Of a stretch of DNA of 64,000 nt, positions 1-7,488 are shown in pieces. The DNA lies in the NCBI GenBank assembly GCA_017428155.1, contig JAFRRJ010000062.1:34955-98954 (forward strand). The letters run 5' to 3'. Made by a program: the position numbers and the translations under genes. Position 1 is the first letter of the stretch, and every line of letters starts with the position of its first letter. Source of the stretch: Clostridiales bacterium (GTDB lineage Bacteria; Bacillota; Clostridia; Saccharofermentanales; Saccharofermentanaceae). The notes under the pieces were generated by a model, which was not told the DNA's origin, searched no databases, and saw only the letters and a program-made list of their open reading frames with translations.

Positions 1-885
1 AACGACGACGTTAAGAGAGTTATCAGAGAGTGCTTCCCGTTGGGACCTTTGCACAATCCTGCAAACCTTATCGGTATCGAGGCATGCGAGGATGTTCTTC
101 CTGAGGGCACACCTCAAGTTGCAGTATTCGATACGGCTTTCCATCAGACAATGCCCCCGAAGGCATACACATATGCACTTCCTTATGAGATCTCCGAGAA
201 GTATGACATCCGCCGCTACGGTTTCCATGGAACATCCCACCGTTATGTAAGCCACAGAGTTGCTGATTTCCTCGGCAAGAAGTATGAGGACTTGAGGATC
301 ATCACCTGCCACTTGGGCAACGGTTCTTCCTTCGCAGCTGTTAAGGACGGCAAGTGCCAGGATACATCAATGGGTCTTACACCTCTTGCAGGTATCTGCA
401 TGGGTACAAGAACAGGTGACATCGATCCGGCTATCGTTCCTTTCCTCATGAAGAACGAGAGATACACAGCTGATGAGATGGACAATCTCCTCAACAAGCA
501 GTCCGGCGTACAGGGTGTTTCCGGCGTTTCTTCCGACTTCAGAGATCTCGAGAAGGCAGCTAACGAGGGCAACGAGAGAGCGAGACTTGCGCTCGACATG
601 TTCGCATACCAGGGCAAGAAGATCATCGGATCTTATGCAGCTGCTATGGGCGGCGTTGACGTTATCGTCTTCACGGCAGGAATCGGCGAGAACACAGACC
701 ACATGAGAAGGGCTATGTGTGAAGGCCTTGAATTCATGGGCGTTGAGTTCGATGCTGACGTTAATGCAGGCTTAAGAGGCAAGGAAGCTATCATCTCCAA
801 GCCTTCTTCAAAGGTTACAGTTTGCGTTATCCCTACAAACGAAGAGCTTGCAATCGCACAGGAGACAGAAGCTCTCGTAAGATAA
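1..885 (+). CDS. ackA: Acetate kinase, C-terminal part (cut by window start)
   Basis: Transfers phosphate between acetyl phosphate and ADP to give acetate and ATP, the last step of acetate fermentation in the cytosol. The reading frame is open from base 1, so the N-terminal part (about 100 residues of a family length near 400) lies outside the window. ASKHA-fold motifs are visible: the [14 protein letters not shown] segment, the HLGNGSS phosphate-binding loop, the MGLTPLAG and GTRTGDIDP motifs, and the adenine-binding FTAGIGEN near the end. The TTG at base 40 is an internal codon, not a start. A strong hairpin terminator follows at 913-943. The family assignment is certain. Confidence 0.97.
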   Translation, partial: NDDVKRVIRECFPLGPLHNPANLIGIEACEDVLPEGTPQVAVFDTAFHQTMPPKAYTYALPYEISEKYDIRRYGFHGTSHRYVSHRVADFLGKKYEDLRIITCHLGNGSSFAAVKDGKCQDTSMGLTPLAGICMGTRTGDIDPAIVPFLMKNERYTADEMDNLLNKQSGVQGVSGVSSDFRDLEKAANEGNERARLALDMFAYQGKKIIGSYAAAMGGVDVIVFTAGIGENTDHMRRAMCEGLEFMGVEFDADVNAGLRGKEAIISKPSSKVTVCVIPTNEELAIAQETEALVR

Positions 886-912
886 TCTTCTGCATAACAA
901 ATCAAACATATT

Positions 913-943
913 AGGGTTGTCTCAAATCGAGGCAACCCTTTTT
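913..943 (+). terminator. Rho-independent terminator after ackA
   Basis: An 11-bp stem (913-923 with 929-939, one G-T pair) and a 5-base loop are followed by a run of T. It separates ackA from the convergent trkA, which ends 30 bases further on. Confidence 0.85.
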
Positions 944-972
944 GATTGATGTGTTTGAATTTTGACCGCGTA

Positions 973-1626
973 TCAGTAATTGATATTGAGGTTCTTCTTT
1001 ATGTCCTTGTCGGCGCCGAAGATCGTTACCGTGTCGCCTTCCTCGAAAACAAGATTTGCGGGGAATTCCAAAATTGCTTTGCCGTCTCTCTTGATCGACA
1101 GAACATTCAGGTGGAGCTTATTGCGGACACCGAGGTCAACGAGGCTCTTGCCGATCCACTCCTTGGGGACCTTGATCTCGAAGATCGAGTAGTCTCCCGG
1201 GAAATCGAGATAATCGACGACACGGCCGGAACACCAGCGGATTGCAGCCCATTCGGCAAGCTGCTTCTCCGGGAAGACCACAGCATCGGCACCGTTCCTT
1301 AAAAGGAACTTCTCATGAACTGACCGGGATGCTCTTGCCACAACATATTTAGCACCGCACTCCTTGAGGAGTGAAGTCGTCTCAAGTGATGACTGGAAAT
1401 CGTCGCCGATCGCAACGAAGCAGACATCGAAGTTTGCGACGCCTAAGGTTCTTACGAATTCCTCTTTGGTGGTGTCACCTATCAGGGAACTTGTTACCAT
1501 ACCCAGAACGGGTTCGATCCTCTCTTCGGAAGAATCAACGGCCAGGATCTCGTCGCCTGCCTTGCTCAGCTGATCAATGAGGTGGTAGCCGAAGCGTCCG
1601 ATTCCGATTACGAGTATGCTCTTCAT
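973..1626 (-). CDS. trkA: Potassium uptake regulatory subunit (TrkA/KtrA, RCK protein)
   Basis: Cytosolic gating subunit of a Trk/Ktr potassium channel, binding nucleotides (NAD(H), ATP/ADP or c-di-AMP in relatives) and assembling as a ring under the membrane subunit. The 217-residue protein has one RCK unit: a Rossmann fold with GIGRFG near residue 8 and an acidic end of strand 2 (AVDSSEER), then a TrkA_C domain (about 135-217). This single-unit size is that of KtrA/KtrC rather than the double-length enterobacterial TrkA. The ATG has an AAAGGA ribosome site. It lies 21 bases downstream of trkH on the same strand, so the pair forms one operon. Confidence 0.93.
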   Translation of the reverse strand: MKSILVIGIGRFGYHLIDQLSKAGDEILAVDSSEERIEPVLGMVTSSLIGDTTKEEFVRTLGVANFDVCFVAIGDDFQSSLETTSLLKECGAKYVVARASRSVHEKFLLRNGADAVVFPEKQLAEWAAIRWCSGRVVDYLDFPGDYSIFEIKVPKEWIGKSLVDLGVRNKLHLNVLSIKRDGKAILEFPANLVFEEGDTVTIFGADKDIKKNLNINY

Positions 1627-1647
1627 ATTTTTGTCCTTTCTGCCGGC

Positions 1648-2985
1648 TTAGCCGACCGCGATATTATCAGAGGGGAATTGTCTGTTGCCGGTTGCTTTTC
1701 GCGTGATCGCCGCGAATACCAGGGTGAGGCCGCCGACACGTCCTGTGTACATAAGGAATATTAGTATGTATTTCGAAGCTGTGCAGAGCGTGGGGGTTAT
1801 GCCCATGGTAAGTCCGACTGTGGCAACTGCCGATGCGCTCTCGAAAATAGTCTTTATAAAAGGAAGGTTCTCGATCCTTGCAATTGCCATTGCACCGAAC
1901 ATTGTTATGAGGAAGTCGAGCATGAATACCGCAACGGCACCTGATACTGCTTCATTTGTGATCCTTCTCCTGAATACCGCAGGGGATTTCTCGTGCTGGA
2001 AATATGAGAGCATCGTAAAGAATAAGACTGCAACAGTAGTGATCTTCATACCGCCTGCAGTGGAACCCGGCGCACCGCCTATCAGCATCAGTATGACAGT
2101 CAACACAGAGCCGGTACCCGAGAAATCATTATAATCAGTCGTATTAAAGCCTGCAGTTCTGGGCGTGACTGACTGGAAGAGTGATGCAAGGAATCTCTGA
2201 CCGCAGGGAAGGTCAGTATATTCACCGAACCAGAGATATACCATCGGAACAACAACAAGGATGACTTCGAGCACGATGATGATCTTGCTCTGAGTGCTGT
2301 ACTTGCGGAACTTGAAGCCGTATCTGCGGATATCCATCCATGTAAGGAATCCGAGACCACCCGTAAGGATGAGGAAAACAAGAGTAAGGACTATTACCGG
2401 ATTATCCACATAAGGCACCATGGATGAGAAAGGTCCGTGTGCACCGTTAAGGTCGAACCCGGCATTACAGAAAGCGGATATCGAAGTGAAAACAGATACC
2501 CATAATCCCTTGATCACACCATACTCCTCAATGAATACAGGAGACATTAATACCGCTCCGGCGGCCTCGAAAATGACTGTCCCGATGCAAATGAACCTTG
2601 TGTACTTCATGAGTTCGCCGAGGTTAGGCGCAGAGACAGCTTCCTGAAGTGTCGTTCTCGCCTGAAGACCGATCTTCCTGCCGATGATCTTTGTTAAGAT
2701 GGTCGTCATGGTAACGACTCCCATACCTCCGATCTGAATGAGGGCAAGGATCACGAGCTGGCCGAACCATGACCATCGGGAAGCGGTGTCATATAGTACG
2801 AGACCGGTAACGCTGCTTGCGGAGACAGCGGTGAATAATGCGTCGGTAAAACCCGTCCATTCACCGGTCTTTGTTGAGATGGGGAGCATAAGAAGAAATG
2901 CGCCCGAGAGCATTAACAGAATGAATCCGAGGAGTATACTCCTCGATCCCGTTAATCTGAAATGACTGTGTCTGCCGTTTGCCAT
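1648..2985 (-). CDS. trkH: Potassium transporter membrane subunit (TrkH/KtrB)
   Basis: Ion-conducting subunit of the potassium uptake system whose cytosolic partner is the next gene. The 445-residue protein is strongly hydrophobic and shows the four pore-loop signatures of the superfamily in order: SSVTGLVLYD, CNAGFD, TPRTAGFNTTD and ATVGLT. It also carries the GGAPGSTAGGMK loop of TrkH/KtrB. The N-terminus is short and basic. No Shine-Dalgarno sequence precedes the ATG. Instead a TATAAT lies only six bases upstream on this strand, so the message may be leaderless. Confidence 0.95.
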   Translation of the reverse strand: MANGRHSHFRLTGSRSILLGFILLMLSGAFLLMLPISTKTGEWTGFTDALFTAVSASSVTGLVLYDTASRWSWFGQLVILALIQIGGMGVVTMTTILTKIIGRKIGLQARTTLQEAVSAPNLGELMKYTRFICIGTVIFEAAGAVLMSPVFIEEYGVIKGLWVSVFTSISAFCNAGFDLNGAHGPFSSMVPYVDNPVIVLTLVFLILTGGLGFLTWMDIRRYGFKFRKYSTQSKIIIVLEVILVVVPMVYLWFGEYTDLPCGQRFLASLFQSVTPRTAGFNTTDYNDFSGTGSVLTVILMLIGGAPGSTAGGMKITTVAVLFFTMLSYFQHEKSPAVFRRRITNEAVSGAVAVFMLDFLITMFGAMAIARIENLPFIKTIFESASAVATVGLTMGITPTLCTASKYILIFLMYTGRVGGLTLVFAAITRKATGNRQFPSDNIAVG

Positions 2986-2991
2986 GCTGAT

Positions 2992-2997
2992 ATTATA
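2992..2997 (-). promoter_or_regulatory. -10 element of trkH, unusually close to the start codon
   Basis: TATAAT on the minus strand, six bases before the ATG at 2985. Transcription starting about 7 bases downstream would begin at or next to the start codon. No convincing -35 was found. Confidence 0.5.
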
Positions 2998-3062
2998 AAA
3001 CTAAGATTTTGATTTTTAAAAGAAAATTGTCCCATTAATTGACGGCTATTATTTTTCTTTAT

Positions 3063-3071
3063 TGATATAAT
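3063..3071 (+). promoter_or_regulatory. Extended -10 promoter of pcrA
   Basis: TGATATAAT matches the extended -10 consensus TGnTATAAT. The nearest TTGACG (3039-3044) is 21 bases upstream of the hexamer, too far for a normal -35. The pcrA start lies 37 bases downstream. Confidence 0.65.
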
Positions 3072-3107
3072 CTCCTAAATCGGTTTTATCTCAGGGAGAA
3101 TTCAGTT

Positions 3108-5540
3108 TTGGCAGACGATATTTATAACAGCTCAGAAGATTTCTTTAAAGATTTGGAGAATATATACGGACAGGTTCCGCAGACCGCTGTTGACAGTGAC
3201 GCGGAACGGCTTTTAGACGGGCTTAATGCAGAGCAGAGAGAAGCTGTAACTCATCTTGACGGACCTCTTCTTATCCTTGCAGGTGCAGGTTCAGGCAAGA
3301 CCAGGGTCATAACATACCGCATCGCCTACATGATGAAGAAGCACAATGTAGCTCCTTCGTCTATACTTGCGATCACCTTTACCAACAAGGCGGCTAATGA
3401 GATGCGTCAGCGTATCGAAGGTCTTGTCGGAGAGCGTTCGAAGTATATCTGGTGCGGCACGTTCCACAGTATTTTTGCGAGGCTGTTAAGAAGGCATGCA
3501 GAGCTCTTAGGATATACACAAAACTTCTCGATCATCGACTCCGATGACCAGCTTAAACTCGTCAAGGATTCCATGAAGGAGCTCGATATTGCAGACAGCC
3601 AGTTTAAGCCGAGGAATGTTCAGATAGAGATATCCAATGCAAAGAACAAGTTCATCGGAGTTGAGGAATATACACTCCTTGCCGGCAAGGAGTACTTCCA
3701 GGGCGTTGTCGCAAGGATCTACAAGAGATATCAGGAAAAGCTCCTTGCAAACAATGCGATGGACTTTGACGATATCCTGGTAAACATGGTCAAGCTTCTT
3801 GAGCAGAATCCGGATATCAGGGATCTTTACAGAGCCAAGTTCAGATACATAATGGTCGACGAGTATCAGGATACCAATATGCCTCAGTACCGTGCGGTCA
3901 TGCAACTTGCCCAGGGCAACAACAATATCTGCGTTGTAGGTGATGACGACCAGTCCATCTATTCATTCAGAGGTGCGGATGTAAGGCTTATCCTTAAGTT
4001 TGAGAAGGATTTCCCGGGCGCGGGTGTTATCAAACTCGAGGAGAACTACCGTTCCACAAAGACTATCCTTAATGCTGCCAACTGTGTTATATCAAATAAC
4101 AAGAAGCGCAAGAGCAAGAAACTCAGGACTGAAGGTGCCGAAGGCGAGAAGATCATCGTAATGAATGCCGACACGAGTGCCGGAGAGGCAGACTTCGTCG
4201 GAAGGACGATCAAGATGATGGCCGACAAGGGCAAGTTCAAATATTCGGACTGTGCGGTCCTCTACAGAATGAATGCGCTGTCGCGTAATATAGAGACCAC
4301 GCTCCACAACATGGGCATTCCGTTCAAGGTCTACGGCGGAATGAGGTTCTATGACAGGAAAGAGATCAAGGACATCCTGGCATACTTAAGACTCATCAAC
4401 GATCCGAAGGATAATATCTCATTTGAAAGGATAATCAATGTTCCGAGAAGAGGTATCGGTGATACTACGATCGAGAAGATAAGGCAGTACGCGATATCTG
4501 ACAATATCAGCATGTTTGAGGTCGCAATGCATGCCGTAGATTATCCTGAACTTGTAAGATCCGCAGCGAAGATCGGCGCATTTACCGATCTGATCAATGA
4601 GATGAGAGACAAGCTTAAGGAAGATGAATTAGACTTCGCACAGTTCGTGGATTATGTGGAGAACGAGTCGGGCATTATCGAAGAGATCACCGAACAGCGT
4701 GAGAAGAAGGGCGACATCATAGACAGGGTCGAGAACTTAAAAGAGCTTTTGTCTGAAGCTGCCGAATATGACAAGGCGCACCGTGCCGAGCCGGTTGATA
4801 TGGATACGCTGGAGATCGACGACGGTGACGGACGTCCCGTTGAGGTCACTGATGATTTCTTTTTCGATACTGCCACAGCCGATACAACTGAAGGAATACT
4901 GGGGCTTTATCTTGAGAATGCATCGCTCTTTACGGAAGGCGATGATTTCAACGAGGGTGATGACTTCGTAAAGCTCATGTCGATCCACAGTGCTAAAGGT
5001 CTTGAGTTCGGCGCCGTATTCATCATAGGTCTTGAGGAAGGGGTTTTCCCGAGCTACAGATCCATCCAGAGTATGGAGGATACCGAGGAAGAGAGAAGAC
5101 TCATGTATGTTGCTATCACAAGAGCCAAGAAGAATCTCTTTATCGTTCTGGCAAGACAGAGAATGCTGTTCGGACAGACCAACTGCAACCAGCCGTCGAG
5201 ATTCATAAGGGAGATAGATCCGGAACTCCTGTATCTTATGGGTTCCAAAAGAGAGGCTCCCAAGGAGGCACCTCAGGGGGAGAGCAACAGGGAGAAGTCC
5301 AGGAAGTCGATTGCGTCAGCTATCAAGTCGCAGTTTACAAAGGATAAGCCTGCCGGTGCACGCGAAGGACAGCTTGGTCCTGACGAGCTTTTCGAGGGCC
5401 TGAGAGTAGTCCATCCCAGATTCGGTGAGGGCGTGATCTTGAAGGTGGAAGCGGTCGGCGGTGACGCGCTCATTACGGTCGACTTCGACGGCAAGCGCAA
5501 GAATATGCTCGCAAATGCTGCAGGACTTAAGAAAGCATGA
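3108..5540 (+). CDS. pcrA: ATP-dependent 3'-5' DNA helicase PcrA/UvrD
   Basis: Superfamily 1A helicase that unwinds DNA in repair and removes recombinase and stalled transcription complexes. The 810-residue protein has Walker A AGAGSGKT (58-65), TFTNKAA (motif Ia), VDEYQDTN (Walker B), GDDDQSIYSFRGA (motif III), the EENYRS motif, SIHSAKGLEF, and VAITRAKKNL (motif VI). The C-terminal 50 residues (HPRFGEGVI and following) form the Tudor-like domain of Gram-positive PcrA that contacts RNA polymerase. It is about 70 residues longer than B. subtilis PcrA, mainly through an acidic insert before SIHSAKGLEF. The start is TTG, preceded by AGGGAGAA at good spacing. Confidence 0.96.
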   Translation: MADDIYNSSEDFFKDLENIYGQVPQTAVDSDAERLLDGLNAEQREAVTHLDGPLLILAGAGSGKTRVITYRIAYMMKKHNVAPSSILAITFTNKAANEMRQRIEGLVGERSKYIWCGTFHSIFARLLRRHAELLGYTQNFSIIDSDDQLKLVKDSMKELDIADSQFKPRNVQIEISNAKNKFIGVEEYTLLAGKEYFQGVVARIYKRYQEKLLANNAMDFDDILVNMVKLLEQNPDIRDLYRAKFRYIMVDEYQDTNMPQYRAVMQLAQGNNNICVVGDDDQSIYSFRGADVRLILKFEKDFPGAGVIKLEENYRSTKTILNAANCVISNNKKRKSKKLRTEGAEGEKIIVMNADTSAGEADFVGRTIKMMADKGKFKYSDCAVLYRMNALSRNIETTLHNMGIPFKVYGGMRFYDRKEIKDILAYLRLINDPKDNISFERIINVPRRGIGDTTIEKIRQYAISDNISMFEVAMHAVDYPELVRSAAKIGAFTDLINEMRDKLKEDELDFAQFVDYVENESGIIEEITEQREKKGDIIDRVENLKELLSEAAEYDKAHRAEPVDMDTLEIDDGDGRPVEVTDDFFFDTATADTTEGILGLYLENASLFTEGDDFNEGDDFVKLMSIHSAKGLEFGAVFIIGLEEGVFPSYRSIQSMEDTEEERRLMYVAITRAKKNLFIVLARQRMLFGQTNCNQPSRFIREIDPELLYLMGSKREAPKEAPQGESNREKSRKSIASAIKSQFTKDKPAGAREGQLGPDELFEGLRVVHPRFGEGVILKVEAVGGDALITVDFDGKRKNMLANAAGLKKA

Positions 5541-5573
5541 GGGTTTACCAAGAAACGGGCATGTGAATTGTAG

Positions 5574-5579
5574 TATAAT
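5574..5579 (+). promoter_or_regulatory. Possible -10 element before the dGTPase gene
   Basis: TATAAT in the 71-base gap after pcrA, 33 bases before the ATG. No good -35 is visible, so read-through from pcrA may also occur. Confidence 0.4.
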
Positions 5580-5611
5580 AACCTATTGTTTTTAGAAGGA
5601 GACTTTTGCTG

Positions 5612-6841
5612 ATGACAGATAATCTCAGTTTCCAGGATCTGTATGCCGACAGCGTAGCCAGTATCGGAAAGTCAGACAAGATATCGGAGGCAACAAGAGC
5701 CAAGATCAGGATGCTTCAGGATGAGAAGGACAGGATCTTAAGTGTTAATGCCACCAAGTGTTCTGATTCAAGAGGCAGAGTCCGTCCTGAGAAAGACGGG
5801 GATATAAGGAACTGCTTCGAGCGTGATATGGGAAGGATAATATATTCCCAGGCTTTCAGGCGTCTTAAGCATAAGACGCAGGTCTTCTTTAATCCTGCTA
5901 ACGATCATATCTGCTCAAGACTTGAGCATGTCATTTATGTTGATTACATAGCCTCGACGATCGGAAGGGCACTTAATCTCAATGTCGATCTTATAAGGGC
6001 GATTGCATTGGGGCACGATGTCGGGCATACACCGTTCGGCCACAGCGGCGAGAGGATAATAAACAAGAAGCTTAAGCAGATCGATCCGAAGCTTTATTTC
6101 GAGCATGAATCCAACGGTTTGAGAGTTCTTAATATCCTCGAAAAGCATAACGGCGACAACGGCCTTAATCTCACATTCGAAGTAAGAGACGGAATAATCA
6201 GTCACTGCGGGGAATACTATTCGGAGAGAAGACTTGAACCCTGCCGTGATAAGACAGAAGAGGATCTGTCCTACCTTATCCCAAAGAAGGAGCGCAAGGG
6301 TCCTGCGACTATGGAGGGATGTGTCGTAAGATTTGCCGACAAGATAGCATATGTCGGAAGAGATATCGAAGACGCATTGAGAACAGGCGTTATCGCAAGT
6401 GAATTCGATGTTCCCGTCGTTGCTGACGGAATGGGAAGCTCTAATTCGGAGATCATCAATTTCCTTGTTCAGGATATTATCGAGAACAGTATGGACAAAG
6501 GCTGCATCATGATGAGCGACCATGCAGGTGATGCGCTCGAGCATACATTGAATGAGAATGTCACAAAGATCTACACAGCGGGCAAGGTAAAGACTTATGA
6601 GAAATACTGCGAGGTAATGCTCGAAGGATTATTCGATGCTTTCTATCAGGCAGTCTTAAATATCAATAAGGCAGCAGAATCGAAGTCGTCATCGATCAGG
6701 AAGTTTGCCGAATTCGTAAGCAACCATCCTGAATACAAGGCGGGAGCAGACACACCTCTCCCGATCTATGTGTCCGATTATATTGCAGGCATGACTGATA
6801 CGTTTGCAGTAATCTGCTTTAACGAGATGTACAAGAGCTAA
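5612..6841 (+). CDS. dgt: dGTPase-like HD-domain deoxynucleoside triphosphate triphosphohydrolase
   Basis: Predicted to hydrolyse dNTPs to deoxynucleoside plus tripolyphosphate, trimming the dNTP pool. This 409-residue protein has the family layout: QAFRRLKHKTQVF near residue 90, the SRLEHV histidine, the paired LGHDVGHTPFGHSGE metal site, and the VRFADKIAYVGRDIEDA aspartate. Together these are the H...HD...D set of HD enzymes. I chose the ATG at 5612 because AGGAGA lies nine bases upstream; a TTG two codons earlier is too close to that site. Substrate preference cannot be read from the sequence. It is followed 14 bases later by yfbR, a second HD nucleotidase. Confidence 0.9.
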   Translation: MTDNLSFQDLYADSVASIGKSDKISEATRAKIRMLQDEKDRILSVNATKCSDSRGRVRPEKDGDIRNCFERDMGRIIYSQAFRRLKHKTQVFFNPANDHICSRLEHVIYVDYIASTIGRALNLNVDLIRAIALGHDVGHTPFGHSGERIINKKLKQIDPKLYFEHESNGLRVLNILEKHNGDNGLNLTFEVRDGIISHCGEYYSERRLEPCRDKTEEDLSYLIPKKERKGPATMEGCVVRFADKIAYVGRDIEDALRTGVIASEFDVPVVADGMGSSNSEIINFLVQDIIENSMDKGCIMMSDHAGDALEHTLNENVTKIYTAGKVKTYEKYCEVMLEGLFDAFYQAVLNINKAAESKSSSIRKFAEFVSNHPEYKAGADTPLPIYVSDYIAGMTDTFAVICFNEMYKS

Positions 6842-6855
6842 AGGAAGAATAAGTT

Positions 6856-7485
6856 ATGGATAGAACAGAGGAATACGGTTTCTTTGCGATGCTTGACCGC
6901 ATGCAGTACATCGGAAGATGGGCACTGATGCGCAACAGCAGGATCGAGAATATCAAGGAACACAGCTTTGATGTGGCGGTGATAGCACATTGCCTTACCG
7001 TCATTCACAACAAGAACGAGAAAGATAAAGAAGGCGCTATTCTGCCCGATCCTTATAAAGTTCAGGCTTATGCTCTTTATCACGACTGCACGGAGATACT
7101 TACCGGAGATCTTCCGACTCCTATAAAGTACCGTAATAAGGAGATCACAAAAGCATATAAGGAAGTCGAGTCAGAAGCAGCAGCAAGCCTCGTGCAGCTC
7201 CTTCCCGAAGATATGAGAGCGGAATATATGGAACTCCTTGCTCCGTCCATGTCCACAGAAGAGGAACAGCTTATACAAAGACTAGTTAAGGCTGCAGACA
7301 AGATCTCGGCATATATCAAGTGTTTAAGGGAAGAGAGCACGGGCAATGCCGAATTTGCCGCCGCTAAGATATCTACGGGTAAGATCATCCGCGGGATGGA
7401 TATGCCTGAAGTACAGTTTTTTATGGATCATTTTGTTCCGTCGTACGGATATACGTTAGACAGGATCACCGGGAGGGAAGGCTGA
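6856..7485 (+). CDS. yfbR: YfbR-type 5'-deoxynucleotidase (HD domain)
   Basis: Expected to remove phosphate from deoxyribonucleoside 5'-monophosphates. At 209 residues it closely follows E. coli YfbR as I remember it: RWALMRNSRIENIKEHSFDVAVIAH at the N-terminus (specificity loop and first metal His), LYHDCTEILTGDLPTPIKY (HD pair and Glu), VKAADKISAYIKCL (distal Asp), and a C-terminal FFMDHFVPSY. Paired with the upstream dGTPase homologue it would give a local dNTP/dNMP salvage or detoxification module. GGAAG lies before the ATG. It ends four bases before the next gene. Confidence 0.93.
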   Translation: MDRTEEYGFFAMLDRMQYIGRWALMRNSRIENIKEHSFDVAVIAHCLTVIHNKNEKDKEGAILPDPYKVQAYALYHDCTEILTGDLPTPIKYRNKEITKAYKEVESEAAASLVQLLPEDMRAEYMELLAPSMSTEEEQLIQRLVKAADKISAYIKCLREESTGNAEFAAAKISTGKIIRGMDMPEVQFFMDHFVPSYGYTLDRITGREG

Positions 7486-7488
7486 CCG

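Noticed and set aside
5915..6544. 209-residue frame opposite the dGTPase gene
   Set aside because: Crosses the HD motif region of the clear sense gene and has no start signal.
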